A stretch of DNA of 64,000 nucleotides, taken from NCBI GenBank assembly GCA_032622095.1, contig CP136061.1:260000077-260064076 (forward strand), written 5' to 3'. The first letter of the stretch is position 1. Each line of letters opens with the position of its first letter. A model generated the notes under the pieces. The model had not been told where the DNA came from. It saw only the letters and a list, made by a program, of their open reading frames with translations, and did not search any database. Source of the DNA: Siphonodentalium dalli. Lineage: Eukaryota > Mollusca > Scaphopoda > Gadilida > Siphonodentaliidae. Position numbers and translations under genes: made by a program. Positions 1-12,651 of this stretch are shown piece after piece.

Positions 1-1390
1 ATCTTATGTTAGAGAAACTACGTGCATATAATCTTTGTGAAAAGTCGGTGTCTTATATGGGGAGCTATCTTTCTGGTCGCAGACAATGCGTTAAACTTGG
101 CTCCAGTGTGAGTTCCTGGAGGTGCACCACCAAGGGTGTACCACATGGATCCATACTGGGCCCAACCATGTTTAACATCTTTCTGAATGACATTTTTGGC
201 TTTGTGAAGGACTGCTCCCTTTATAATGATGCAGACGATAACACAATTTCCTTCTCTCACAAGGACCCTGATGTAGTTCGGAGCACTCTGGAATCTGATA
301 GCCTTCATCTCATTGAGTGGTTCGCACTAAATGGCATGAAGGCAAATCCAGAGAAGTTCCAAGCAATATCATTGGGTCCCAAAAGTAAATTTATAACTGG
401 CATAAATGCTTCACATCTTATCCCATGTATCGATGAAGTGAACACTCACATTGATTCGCTATGTTCAAAGGCATCAAGGCAGCTAAATGTCTTAAAGAGA
501 CTTGGACATATGCTGACCCTCTCAGGCAAAAAATGTATCTTCAAATCTTTCATCCTCTCAAATTTTAATTACTGCCCTCTTACCTGGCATTTATGCAGTG
601 TGTCCTCTACGGACAGGCTGGAGAAAATTCAGGAGAGAGCCTTTCGTTTTATCTATAATGACTACACATCTGATTATGACTTTCTCCTAAAGATTGCAAA
701 CTGTGAGCATCTACATCTCCAAAGACTCAGACTTATGGCACTCTCAGTTTTCAAAATACTAAAGAAGGACATTAGCACTCCTTCCTATTTGGACTGCCTG
801 GTGAAACGTAAACATAGTTCATACTCTTTTAGAAATTCTGAGACTCTGGAACTGCCATCACTACTACTTTCGGTTTAAGCTCGTTTAGATTCATGGCACC
901 TAAAGTGTGGAATTCTCTTCCAGAGTCATGCAGAACCGCAGAGACGATGAAAGACTTTGAATGTATGTTACAAACCTGGAATGGTTTTAAATGTAAATGC
1001 AGTGCCTGTAGGATATCCTAATTATATGCATATGTTTTGTATTTTAATCCGCACTCTCTGGTCAGGTATCTCTGAATGGAACAAAACGTGTTATCCAGGA
1101 ATGAAATATGGACTCGTTGTGCATATTACTGTGCCGTATATGAATATACAAATTTGTGTCTTACGCTTTTGATCCAGTCAGGGCTACCTGTCCTCAGGGA
1201 TTTTACTCGTCTTTTACAAAGTTTTAGCTAATATACATGTAATTTATTTTTCAGATAGGTTGTGTTTTATTCACGTTACTGTTTATGTACATATTCATTG
1301 TTTTACAAGTCAGTTAAGAGCTTAATGCTCATGTTTGTAATTTAAAATGCCTGACTTTATAAATAAAGCTTTTGAACTTTGAACTTTTGA
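1..1390 (+). mobile_element. 3' portion of a decayed LINE (non-LTR retrotransposon)
   Basis: The left edge cuts into a LINE running on the plus strand. A reverse-transcriptase reading frame is followed by about 370 bases of AT-rich 3' untranslated DNA. An AATAAA lies at 1362-1367, and the copy ends in a short TTTGAAC-type repeat (1371-1390). Short 3' terminal microsatellites instead of a long poly(A) are known for CR1/L2/Jockey-type LINEs, so that broad group is likely. The clade is not fixed from this fragment. The 5' end lies outside the window. Confidence 0.85.
6..1021 (+). pseudogene. LINE reverse transcriptase, C-terminal part, frameshifted
   Basis: The main frame (6-878) encodes the palm and thumb of a non-LTR reverse transcriptase. 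GVPHGSILGP (residues 44-53; family consensus GVPQGS) and FNIFLND are followed by YNDADDN at 73-79. Two extra residues there split the catalytic YADD box. Later segments (IKS-like FKSFILSNFNYCPLTW, then a helix with RLEKIQERAFRFI) fit the thumb and C-terminal region. The frame stops at 878, but the family's end continues in another frame at about 870-1021 with APKVWNSLPES and a TAA at 1019-1021. There is therefore a frameshift near 865-870. The insertion in the catalytic box and the frameshift mean the copy is dead. The family call is firm; the clade is not. Confidence 0.85.
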
Positions 1391-1930
1391 AAAGACAGTA
1401 TCAGTTTATCGTTTATTATGGAGAGTTGAAAACACGATGACTGAAATAAACTACATGTAAGAGATATAGTTTTTCCGAACTGGCTATCTGTATTCGAAAG
1501 AAACATCCACATTAAAGGCCCACTTAATTTTCGAACACCCAGATCACATACATAACATATATGCCAGTATATATACCATTGGAAATAGGAAGCTCTCTAA
1601 CACTGTATTGTCAGCTTATCCGGTGTAATAAACTGAGAACATGTTGTTTTTGTTGAGTTAACGACGTGATTTTGTGCTTAAGGTTCATCTGGTTTTGTTG
1701 CGCAAAGTATATTATTTTCAATGGAGGTGGAATAACTCTATATTTTAAAGATAGTGTTATTCCCCTTCAATTGAAAATACATTAGGTTGGATTAGGTTGC
1801 ATTCTAGGAGCCATAACGGTGGATCTTTTTATGATTTAATCTGTTTTCTATTTCTCTATGGGCATCTTCTGATACAGACGTTTCAAATGGTGATAAACTA
1901 TAGTGTTTTAATCATATTTTATGCCACAGA
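1391..1930. other. Unassigned AT-rich DNA
   Basis: No coding frame, RNA gene or named repeat is recognised apart from a short palindrome at 1712-1779. Confidence 0.6.
1712..1779. repeat. Short imperfect palindrome
   Basis: TATTTTCAATGGAGG and GGAATAAC on the left are mirrored by GTTATTCC and TCAATTGAAAATA on the right, around an AT-rich loop. It may be a tiny MITE relic; no target duplication is clear. Confidence 0.55.
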
Positions 1931-2027
1931 TTCACACGGCACAATCGTTTCAACGATTCTACGACCAATTCCACGAATCTGCGGCTTGACAACCACGGTG
2001 CTGCGGCAATTTAACGATTCTGCGACC
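1931..2027 (+). repeat. Left copy of a ~100 bp inverted repeat pair
   Basis: From CACACGGCACAATCG to CGATTCTGCGACC this matches the reverse complement of 4273-4369 with few mismatches. The unit itself repeats an AACGATTCTRCGACC motif internally. It could be a terminal repeat of a ~2.4 kb element or one of two independent small insertions in opposite orientation. Confidence 0.75.
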
Positions 2028-4272
2028 AGGCTGATGCGATAAACACGAACAAACATTAAGAAATGAATAATTCCAGAAATATAGACAGTTATGTACCACA
2101 TATTATATTTCTATTAGGTACGGCGATCTTCGATTCGATAATCGGTAGAGAGTTCAGCACTAGACAGTTAGCACAACAATACATAATCTTTGACACAAAT
2201 GGACCAGTAGTTTTGGATTTACACACATCACTGAGTGAAATTCGTCTTTAGAGTTGAGAAAATATATATAATGTCCTATAAAATTGAGTGGAAACCAAAT
2301 AATAGCATAGCCATACGTCTTTGGTTGATTTTTCACAACTGATGTTAACCTCTGTGATTGATGGCGCTGTGTCCATATGTGTGGGGGGGGGGGGTATCAT
2401 CGCACTCAATTGACAACGCCGAGTAGTCGACTATGACAACGACGATTGTGAGACCAGCAATTGAAATTTCATTAACTTGTGCTCACGAGAAGTCGTTTTC
2501 TAATGAATGTCACGCTCGCTATAGACATGAATACGCATATGAATCACACGACGTCAAGGCTACGAGATTAAGACACTTTTATTTGGAGCCAGCTGTGGAA
2601 AATAAAGTAATGTCGAATCGTATATTGCTATACTGTACAGGTTTAATTTCCATATATGTGCACCACACATTACATGATTTAAATTTTCCGCCTATCCAAC
2701 TTTCCTTCCGTCTGTCTGTACGCATAACTAGCAGCCGACTCACAATGCCTCGGTATTTTCTTATGGCCAACATGTCTTATTCTCAGTTGCGTTGTGGTAT
2801 CGATGGTGGGGAATGGTCGCCTTCATGTTAGAAATTAACTCCACACATGAAACCTAATATTTTGTTTTGAGTATAATTCCATATTTTGACATCGAGGTAT
2901 ATATGTCTATAAACGGTGAAAATGATATTCTATAATGATTTATTTATTTGTGATTAAAATCTAGTTATCTAAAATATAATTCCCTCGCTCAGTCAAGATT
3001 TGCCTCCAGATATTACAATTCTATGACATTTATTTCCTATTAATTCTTAACCCATTTGAAGTATGCACACACCAGTTTACCCAATTAAAAATACTACCGC
3101 AACAAAACACCCCATGTTAATACTATACCGGCAAGTTGGCGTCCGAACCGGGGGATCAGGGTTAGGGGGTCATAAACCAGCGTATTCCTATACGTTTTTT
3201 TTTTATTTTGGCTATTTTCGGGACCAACCAACCCAATGTTATACTATTTTATGTATGTATACGTTTTTACTGCAATTTTCTGGCATCCATCCCTTTTATT
3301 TATATTTTTTATAAAGTGTTGCTCATTACTTTCAGTTTCAGATAACCATAACGAATTTTAACTAATACTTTCATACAAACACATTTATAAAAGTAACTTA
3401 ACGGTCAATAATTTTTCGAGGACATCTTTATATGTAGGGCCTACCTGCCAATCAGAATATGACTAAAATAACTCATGTTATGGCAGGGTAAGTGGTGACA
3501 TTTTCGAATGAACAAGTCAACTTTACAAAAATTACAAAGCCGCTAGGTGCACCAAGATGGAAAATGTTCAGGTACATGTAAGTCGGGAATTTTGTCATGT
3601 TCAAAAAATTAAAGAATGCTCGTTTAGCGACAAATCTCTTATGTGACTTGGTCTCTATACCTTCACATGTGGGGATCAGTAAATACACAGTACTGTATTG
3701 AATCCAGGACATGTGCATTGTACAATGAAGGTACTGTTCCAAACATGTATTGATGCAGCATACATGGGCTTACACGCATTACTAAAGCTGTCCGATCATG
3801 CAGTGACAGATACGTCGTATACAAATGAAAATTACTGTTCAACGAGTCGCACAATCGTCGTTGTCATGGTCGAAGCGGGGCGTTGTCAAATAGTTGACAC
3901 TGTTACTGCATTTCTGTGTGTAGTTTAATCGAATATTTCGTCAACGGAGGTACGAATTTGACAAATAATACATTTATGCTTATCAAAGCTTACGTTGGAT
4001 GTTGATTTTCGCACTGTTAATGTCCCCTTGTAGCCCAAGATACGACTTTTTGCGATCGGTTCGCGGTTCGATCGGATTATCTAGACTTGACCGAGCCGAT
4101 TGTGACTCGTTTTATGTATTGATCGCATCTTCGTATGTATTCCGTGAGTCAACCTGGTGGACCTGCAAAGTCTACTCTACACAATGCATACAAGAAGAAG
4201 CCCACTGTTATCGTCCCAATTCAGTAAAAGGCCCCATTATCTAAGTTTGTCATAAAATATCACGTATAATAA
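2028..4272. other. DNA between the inverted ~100 bp repeats; no recognised gene
   Basis: The longest open frame (2433-2831, plus, 132 codons) shows no motif I recognise and no codon or composition signal. A G homopolymer sits near 2382-2393. If 1931-2027 and 4273-4369 are termini of one transposon, this would be its interior, but no transposase motif is seen. Confidence 0.5.
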
Positions 4273-4369
4273 GGCCGCAGAATCGTTGAACTGCCGTAGC
4301 ACCGTGGTTGTCAAGCCGCATAATCGTGGAATTGGTCGTAGAATCGTCGAAACGATTGTGCCGTGTGAG
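4273..4369 (-). repeat. Right copy of the ~100 bp inverted repeat pair
   Basis: Reverse complement of 1931-2027. The similarity fades on both sides into unrelated sequence. Confidence 0.75.
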
Positions 4370-4716
4370 ATTGTTATTAAAACCTGATATCAAGGCACTA
4401 TAACAAAAATAGTCGGTGACTCGAAAATTAGCCTTTAGCTGGCGTATTCTTGCCTCTATGATGATTGAGATATAACGGCATACGTGATGACATTAAATCG
4501 TATGAAAACATAGCAATTGTGTGGGCTGCCTGACGTGAATAAGTTTTGGGAAATAACGTCATAACATTTAATCTCAAGGAAACCCGCGAAGAAATAAGTC
4601 GATCACATTTATTGTTTGAATGTTTTAAGTTATTTCCTTCATAAAAAGAGTCTTCGTGATAAAGAACCCTCTCAATAATTTAGAATATATAATTAACCTT
4701 TAAAATAACAAAAATC
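4370..4716. other. Unassigned AT-rich DNA
   Basis: Nothing recognised. Confidence 0.6.
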
Positions 4717-4812
4717 TTCGGAATAGCGAACCGTCGGAATAGAGAACCTTCGGAATAGTGAACCTTCGGAATAGTGAACATTCGGAATAGCGAACCTTCG
4801 GAATAGAGACAT
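4717..4812. repeat. 16-bp tandem repeat, six units
   Basis: Units of the form TTCGGAATAGYGAACC follow one another without spacing; variation is confined to one or two bases per unit. Confidence 0.9.
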
Positions 4813-5929
4813 ATTCCCCAGTAAAACAACCGCCGAACGAAAAGTCACAAACCCTGCAACTATTAATTCCGATTCTTAGAATCGGCTTCACATGGTTGAA
4901 GCGGCCATGACGGCACTGGCACGTGACCATGTTTACGCCTGTCAATCACAACTAATTTCAGATTTATATTTAGTGCGGTGTGACGTAGTTTGGGGGAAGC
5001 CCACAACCGTTCAGAAATGAAAAGTTGATGGGGATGCAATAGACTCAGTATCAGTATGAATCTGAGTGTATGTTTACATAGACTGGATATTGGGCATTCC
5101 CTAATTCTTAGTGTAAACGTATTTGTTTGCATAATAATGACGCAACGGGATTGAGACACAAATTTTGCAACTTACAAAGGGTCTCTCTCCCCATATAATC
5201 GTATTACACAATGAACATAAAATACAATTACACACACATGGCAATTCAGATGTATAACATCGTTTCACTTATAACAATATATGATATAATCTTGAGTGTA
5301 ACCAAAACGATGGATATTTCACTTTATGGGGGGGGGGGGGTCGTCTCGATAGATATGGGAGGAATATAGCAATCAGCATGTCCGTCCGTGCGTACCGATA
5401 TAATTACAAAAGTGTAAACACTGGGTTCGGTACAGAACGTGACTCAAACATATTTCCTTCTTATCTGCTCAAGTAGTAATGATGTATATCAGTGTATGTC
5501 TGGCGTCAGATATGTATCGTGCAGTTGAATTATTCCACCCACAAATCACTCAACTCCATATATAAACAACCGTCATCGTACAGTACCTGACAAACTTTAT
5601 AAGACATTTATGTCCGTAAATCACAAATCGGCTCTTGTCTGGATTTGAATGGGCTATATTCGTATTTGTTGGGCGACAGATGTGACCCAGTTCGCCATAA
5701 CATTAACAAGCTGAGCAACATGATGTCCATGCTGCGATGTAAGGAGTACATGTAGTATTTTGTATATATGTATTGGATATATAATGGGATATACAGTAGA
5801 CTATGTATAAGCCACCAATAAATTCAAGGGTTGGCACAATACTGCCATATTCTGAGTATATAGGGACACCAGGATGAATAAACCGAGGTTTTTTTTAAAT
5901 GTGATTAGGACCCGAATATACATCTTAAA
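4813..5929. other. Unassigned DNA with a G homopolymer
   Basis: A run of G at about 5330-5340 is the only distinct feature. Overlapping minus-strand frames at 4700-5159 are not convincing as genes. Confidence 0.6.
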
Positions 5930-6300
5930 AGTTCTGTCTCCGATGCCTTTCCGCTATACTGGGAAAGGAAAATTGCACCTATTCTTCCCGCCAAATGCCC
6001 AAATCCAAACGGGCTAATTAAAGAGCAAGGTAATGTCGTAGCAGGTACGTTGGGATATTATATGACCGCTATTTTTTAAAGTAACCTACCCAACGGAGAA
6101 TGCGGTCTGGGTGGGTTGGGAATTTCGGAAAATCCCACCGAAAATCGCAAAGGGCCAAAATTCAAACATCGAGATAAAAACATTTTGACGAGTACATCTG
6201 ATGGGTAGTGTTCACGCGCATCTAAATTGTCTTTTTCGAATTTTCAGATGGAACGGTTTACTAATGATATGATATGAATATGTATACTTAAGTAGTCTAT
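5930..6300 (-). repeat. Dispersed repeat, copy 1 (inverted relative to 42590-43290)
   Basis: The reverse complement matches 42930-43290 through several blocks: AAACCGTTCCATCTGAAAA, GCGCGTGAACACTA, CATCAGATGTACTCGT, TCTCGATGTTTGAATTT and CTCTTTAATCAGCC-like segments. The copies are clearly diverged. Non-coding; family unknown. Confidence 0.7.
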
Positions 6301-6394
6301 CACTGAAGTACGTGTTTGGTAGTATATATATACGGGCGACATTAGTTTTAGAGCCGACGGGTTAGCACTCAGATGGCATTATCGATTGTGATAT

Positions 6395-6480
6395 AGTTAT
6401 CTCTCGATTACCACGCACGATAACCCTATAGGCTGGTGGCTGTGGATAGGCATATTGCTGTAGTGATAATGTGTGGCGGT
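6395..6480 (+). repeat. Dispersed repeat shared with 35255-35330
   Basis: CGATAACCCTATAGGCTGG, TGGCTGTGG and GGCATATTGCTGTAGTGAT occur here and, in reverse complement, at 35255-35330. Confidence 0.75.
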
Positions 6481-6881
6481 TTTCACACGTGTGCTCAGAA
6501 TTTGAGGAAAATCATAAATTCTGGAATCCACCCGGCGAGAACGCTTATGGCATTAGATAGGACCATGACTGGTGTATTCATACACCATTTGTGATAGCCG
6601 TGTGCCTTTAGATATATTTTTTATTACTTAATTTGTAGAATTTTACAACCGGTTTTTGTCGTTTATCAAAGAAACTACCTAATATAAATGGTAGAAATCT
6701 CGATATGTAGGCTTCGTGTACACATGTCACTAGATGTACATTCCATTGATACAATGAAACTAAAATCCACAATAAAAGACATATTTTTCGTGGAAAAATA
6801 TCGATTTTCCTGAGTGTCATATCACAAATTTATGACAGGCATATTGCCTCCGCAGATAGGCTCACGACAAAGCACAAACTT
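6481..6881. other. Unassigned DNA
   Basis: Nothing recognised; a 70-codon minus frame here is not supported. Confidence 0.6.
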
Positions 6882-7205
6882 CCCATATAAAAATTTACCA
6901 TGGTAAATCTTGGTGTTCACCTAGGTATACCCCGGTACATATAGGTTTTACCCTGGTTCCACCCAGGTCACACCCATGTTACACCCAGGTAAATCAGGGA
7001 TTTATATAAATTTACCCAGGTGTTTTCTATATATGTTAGGTATAAACCCCAGTTTACCCGGGTTTTTACGGATATAATTTAGAAGACGCTGTCACACCCG
7101 GGTATTTAGACCCAGGTTATCCGGAGTATTTACACCCAGGTATTTACACCAGGGTTTCGCCCAGGTATTTACTACAGTGTTCACCCGGATATATACACCT
7201 GTGGT
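6882..7205. repeat. ACCCAGGT-rich element
   Basis: It begins CCCATATAAAAATTTACC and then carries many spaced copies of TTTACACCCAGGTATT-like text (ACCCAGGT, ACCCGGGT variants). The left end is the reverse complement of the right end of the minisatellite element at 32276-33008 (ACATTTTTATATGGG), so both probably belong to one family. Confidence 0.7.
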
Positions 7206-7225
7206 ATTTTGTTAAACTGTATAAT

Positions 7226-9572
7226 CTGCATTGAAGTCACCTTATTAACCCGTTCTATATTACAGCATCATTGGCGTGTAGTTACCTTATTAACCATTCT
7301 ATATTAAATCATTAATTGACAGGTAGTTACCTTATTAACCCTTTCTATACTAAGTAACATTGGTGAGTAGTAACATTATTAACCCTTTCTATATTAAAGC
7401 ACCATTGATGTGAAGTTACCTTATTAACCCTTTCTTTATTAAAGCATCATTGACGTGTAGTTACCTTATTAACCCTTTCTATATTAAAATATCATTGATG
7501 TGTAGTTACAATGTTAACCCTTTCTACAGTATAGCATCATTGGCGGGTAGTTGCCTTATTAACTCTGTATATACCAAAGTATCATTGTCGTATATAGTTA
7601 CCGTATTAACCCTTTCTATACTAAGTACCGTTGGCGTGTAGTTACCTTATTAACCCTTTCTATATTACACATTAATCGACAGGTAGTTCCCTTATTAACT
7701 CTTTCTATACTAAATATTATTGGTGAGTAGTTGCATTATTAACCCTTTCTATATTAAAGCGCCATTGACTGGTAGTTACCTTAATAACCATTTTTGTATT
7801 AAAGCATCATTGAGGTGTAGTTACCTTATTATAACCCTTGTTATCTTAAAGCATCATTGACGTGTAGTTACCATATTAACCAATTCTATATTAAAGCATT
7901 ATTGCCGGGTAGTTGCATTATTAACCCGTTCTACACAACGTATCATTGGTGAGTAGTTACCATATTAACCCTTTCTATATTAAAGCATCATTGACGTGAA
8001 GTTACCTTATTAACCCTTTCTGTATTAAAGCATCATTGATGTGTAGTTACCTTATTAACCCTTTCTATATTAAAATATCATTGACGTGTAGTTACCATGT
8101 TAACTCTTTCCACATTAAAGCACCATTGACGGGTAGTTGCATGCCTTGTTAACCCTGTATATACTAAAGTACCATTGTCGTGTAGTTACCTTATTAACCC
8201 TTTCTATACTAAGTAGCATTGACATGTAGTTACCTTATTAACCCTTTCTATATTAAAGCATTAATTGACAGGTAGTCACCTTATTAACCCTTTCTATACT
8301 AAGTATCATTGGTGAGTAGTTGCATTATTAACCCTTTCTATATTAAAGCGCCATTGGCGGGTAGTTACCTTATTAACCATTTATGTATTAAAGCATCATT
8401 GACGTGTACATAGTTACCTTATTATAACCCTTTCTATATTAAAGCATCATTATTGCCGGGTAGTTATCTTATTAACCCGTTATATACTAAGTATCATTGG
8501 TGAGTAGTTACATTATTAACCCTTTCTATATTAAAGCATCATTGACGTGAAGTTACCTTATTAACCATTTCTGTATTAAAGCAGCATTGCCATGTAGTTA
8601 CCTTATTAGCCCTTTCTTTATTAAAATATCATTGACGTGTAGTTACCATGTTAACCCTTTCTATATTAAAGCATCGTTGACGGGTAGTTGCCTAATTAAC
8701 CCTCTATATACTAAAGTATCATTGTCGTGTAGTTACCTTACTAACCCTTTCTATACTAAGTATCATTGGCGTGTAGTTACCTTATTAACCCTTTCTATGT
8801 TAAAGCATTAATTGACAGGTAGTTACATTAAACAACCCTTTCTATACTAAGTATCACTTGTGAGTAGTTACATTATAAACCATTTCTATATTAAAGCGCA
8901 ATTGACGGGTAATTACCTTATTAACCATTTTTGTATCAAAGCATCATTGACGTGCAATTACCATATTATAACACTCTCTATATTAAAGCATCATTGACTG
9001 ATAGTTACCATATCAACCCTTTCTATATTAAAGCACCATTGGCGTGTAATTACCTTATTAACCCTTTCTATATTAAAACATCATTGACGTGTAGTTACCA
9101 TATTAGCCCTTTCTATATTAAAGCATCATGGACGGTAGTTACCATATTAACCCTTTCTATATTAAAGCACCATTGGCGTGTAATTACCATATTAACCCTT
9201 TCTATATTAAAACATCATTGACGTGTAGTTACCCTATTAGCCCTTTCTATATTAAAGCATCATTGACGTGTAGAACTTTATCTTATTAACCCTTTCTTTA
9301 TTAAAGCATCATTGACATGTAGTTACCTTAGTAACCATTTCTATACTAAAGCATTTTGACGGGTAGTTACCTTATTAACCCTTGCTATATTAAAGCATCA
9401 TTGACAAGAAGTTAAATTATTAACCTTTCTATAATAAGTATCATTGCCGTGTAGTTAGTTACCTTATTAAACCTTTCTATATTAAGACGTCGATCATTGA
9501 CGGGTAGTTGTTACCTTATTAATCATTTATGTATTCAAGCAGCATTGACGAGTAGTTACCTTATTACTTGAA
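7226..9572. repeat. 45-bp satellite, about 50 copies, with higher-order structure
   Basis: The unit reads roughly TTACCTTATTAACCCTTTCT, then ATATTAAAGCATCATTGACG, then TGTAG (45 bases). Because 45 is 15 codons, several spurious open frames arise. Variant units (AATTGACAGG; CTAAGTATCATTGGTGAG; AAAGCGCCATTG) recur together near 7311, 7671, 8260 and 8808, showing that blocks of roughly 8-13 units were copied together. It directly follows the ACCCAGGT element. Confidence 0.95.
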
Positions 9573-10490
9573 GTTTATTATGACAGTATGACAATACACT
9601 ACCCCGGACAACTGAAGCAATATCATATTTTATCTAACAGCCTAGCTATAATTAGTGAACATTAAACTGACAAACAGACAATTTTCAGGGCCATTATTTA
9701 ATATTAAAGGGATACAAAATAAACATATTTCTAATTATCAGTAAGAATTATTCTCTAAGTGATACTTATTATTTCAAATAAATGATTGCGTATACTATAG
9801 TAGACCATATACCAACAGGAAAATATTAGTGAATACAATTATTGTGTTTCAAAATTCGTTTCGTTTCGTTTCTGCAGCCAAATTACAATCTTAACTTTTA
9901 GTTACCGTTCTTCAAAATGAAGCGCGGAGAATTCCTTGTGGTGTTTTGAGTTAATTTTGTCGCGAATCAACGCGGATTGACAGAAGGAAATGGTGTATTG
10001 GCTACAAACGGATAAACTGTGGACTTATATATAAGATTCGCCGATTTTTCCGCATGGATGTGCGCAAATATTGAAAAAGACTGAATTTCATGTGACAAAA
10101 TATTTTTCAATTCCCGGAACAGTATGAATTAAGCTACGATAACGAAACGGATCAACTATATAGTATTGAACAGTACCTCAACTACCTGGCCATCTGCCCA
10201 TAACCAGAATATTGTCTCAAAATTGAATTTGTGGTACCGGTACAAGCATGATGTAGTGCCAGTGGCCTGCTCATGCACCTGTCCAGAAGAAGAAGAGTTG
10301 AGAAGTTTGATCCACGATAGTAAGGGGTCTGTACATGTAGTAAGTACTGATAGTGATAAGCCTGCTGTACAATGATACTACTTTGTGCTGTTTTACTGGT
10401 CTTAACTGAGTACTGTGTCAATGTGACATTGTTAATTCAGTTCCACTCTAATGTACATTAACTGGCAATGACGCATCACTATTAAAGGCA
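9573..10490. other. Unassigned DNA
   Basis: A short GTTTC pentamer run occurs near 9857. Overlapping frames at 10166-10421 have no recognised product. Confidence 0.6.
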
Positions 10491-10493
10491 CCT

Positions 10494-10700
10494 GTAATCC
10501 CTAAACACCAGGAGGACGCGGCGTAGAAACTTGGTACAACAGTTGTTACACGACAAAGAAAATTATCAACAAGTGAGCGTCATCATCAAATTTGCAAATT
10601 AAAACACGGCAATGGTAAATTGGTAATCCCTACATACCAGGAGGACAAGGCATTGAAACTTGGGACAACAGTTGTTACACGGCAAAGAAAATTAAAACAC
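10494..10700. repeat. Tandem duplication, ~129 bp period
   Basis: GTAATCCCTAAACACCAGG and AACAGTTGTTACACGACAAAG recur 129 bases later with small changes. Confidence 0.85.
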
Positions 10701-10990
10701 ACTGCAGATGAATGTTTATACATGTACTGTGCAGTCGAGATCACATGGACTACAAATATTTAAGGATTATACTATTTGATGAGTAGATGCGTGACTGATA
10801 AAAGAATTAGAGACTCCATATTTACTCGGAAGATAACAGTATATGATGCCATACAGTTGTTCCATAACACCTCAACCTTTGGTGGATAACAGTAAAACTA
10901 ATGAAAATGATGAAAGCCAGACTCAACATCAAGACTACATGTGCATGCATAAGTGACGGTTCAATGCTTTTGACTCCATCAGATGATATT

Positions 10991-11374
10991 TAAGCGACAA
11001 CAATTTTTAAGTCTGGTTTACGATAATGTGGGGAGAAAAAAAGTAGATGCAGGAGGGAAAAAAATAAAAATAAAAAAGATTGTCCCCCCAATTTATATCA
11101 AGTAAATCGTGATATTTTACATAAATTTTACAAAAATTGTGAAAAAATGTTTTTGAATGAAATTCTGTTCAAACCAAACAAGACATATCTTGTCATGAAA
11201 TACATGAAAATATGGATCTGTAAATGATCATAAGCAGAACCGGATGCGACAGCACATGAAAATCAGTATGCGTGTAAAATATTTTGGGACAAAAAAAGTT
11301 AAATTTATTTTCATGAAATGGAAAAAAAGTTGTAGGAGGTGTTCGTAAACCAGACTTAAAAATTGGTGTCGCCT
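10991..11374. mobile_element. GGCGACACC MITE, copy 1
   Basis: The ends are inverted repeats of about 28 bp (left GCGACAACAATTTTTAAGT, right ACTTAAAAATTGGTGTCGC). The interior matches the reverse complement of 30351-30704. Flanks are TAA/TTA. Non-coding. The 3-bp TWA target type suggests the PIF/Harbinger superfamily (inference). Confidence 0.85.
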
Positions 11375-11892
11375 TAGGCTCATGTTAACACAGGTTCACA
11401 TATTCTCAAAATAATTGTCTCCCTCAACCATACTAGTATTTATATTTGATAGAACCCCAGTTAGACCATGTTGAAAATTACCATCTATGCAGTTCCAGTG
11501 TTGACGCAACGCGATCATGTTACTTCAAACCAGTTGCAATGTTCCTTAGCATGGTAATTCGTGAAAATAAATCAAATGTCACTGCAACTTACTCTCAGGC
11601 TCCAAATAAAAGTGCAGGCCCAAATAATAGTGCAGGGGGAACTCTGAGCAAAACATCAACTGTGGTTAACCAAATAATTTTTATAGCAGATTCAAGTATA
11701 CGAGTCAACATGTAGTACAGGTACATGTATGTATCATGTGGTGTTTTTTTTGTTTGCAACATACTTGAATATGTACTCTTGATCGAGGTAAAATTCCCAC
11801 CTGTACGATCGTTATTTGGTCCTGTACGTTTATTAAATTAACCAAAAGAAATAATTCACCAATCTTAAATTGTGTTATTCATATAAGAAATG
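11375..11892. other. Unassigned DNA
   Basis: Nothing recognised; an 89-codon plus frame at 11446-11715 has no motif. Confidence 0.6.
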
Positions 11893-12031
11893 AACGGCGG
11901 TTTCAATGTGGTCATGGGGTTTTGACCGCGAGAAAAAACAGCAAACTGCATGAACCCCAAAGGGAGTTCATGCGGAGTTTGCTGATTTTTTTAACGCGGT
12001 TAAAACCCATGACCACGTTGAATCCGCCGTT
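11893..12031. mobile_element. Palindromic hairpin element (AACGGCGG ends)
   Basis: AACGGCGGTTTCAATGTGG ... CATGGGG, GACCGCG and CAGCAAACTGCATGAAC are mirrored across the centre near 11962, ending CACGTTGAATCCGCCGTT. The whole ~139 bp is one imperfect hairpin, typical of a MITE. Confidence 0.8.
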
Positions 12032-12262
12032 TATTATTTATATTTATATACTTAAATTCATTATGAACTAGGATTGTATGTCTTTCCCACTATTTATTCA
12101 TCAATTTAAACGAACGCATGGAGTTCAGTTCAGACAGTTCGAATCCTTGTTTTTTGGAAAACCAAACAGTTTGAGAATCCGTTCACGGAGAACGGAAGCA
12201 ACGCAATTTCACAGTAAAGTATACACATATGACAAAATGTCTTGTTTAGCTAGTAACTAATG

Positions 12263-12570
12263 TACACTGCCAAAAATAATTTCTTAATAAGATAAAATAT
12301 CTTGAAACAAGAAAAACTATTTCCTGAAACAGGAAAATAAATCTTATTTTGGGAAATATACCCCCCAAGTCTGCTACATCAAGAAAATTTAAGAAACTCC
12401 CACCAGTCAAGAGATAGTTTTCTCAAATAAGATAGATTTTAGTCTTGAAACAAGAAACAATTTCCTTACTAAGAAAATGGCTTCAAAAATTAAATATATA
12501 TTTCTTGTTTCAAGATTTTTTTTCTAAGTTAAGAAATACTTAAAGAAAATATTTCTAAACCAAGAATTAA
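12263..12570. repeat. AAGAAA/TTTCTT-rich element with CACTGCCAAAAAT end, copy 1
   Basis: It starts CACTGCCAAAAATAATTTC and continues as AT-rich text full of TTCTTGTTTCAAGA-like motifs that pair with one another. The same terminal motif, inverted, ends the copy at 26900-27434. Confidence 0.7.
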
Positions 12571-12651
12571 TTGTTATGTACAAATTACTGATGTAATGGA
12601 ATAACTGTAAAAGTCCAACGATAGCAAAATTGTGATCAAAATTTTATGGTA

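Noticed and set aside
2433-2831. 132-codon plus frame between the inverted ~100 bp repeats, considered as a transposase.
   Set aside because: No DDE/D, zinc-finger or helix-turn-helix pattern is visible.
7450-9221. Several 60-96 codon frames with a NPFYIKASL-like cycle.
   Set aside because: The 45-bp satellite is an exact multiple of three bases and produces these by itself.
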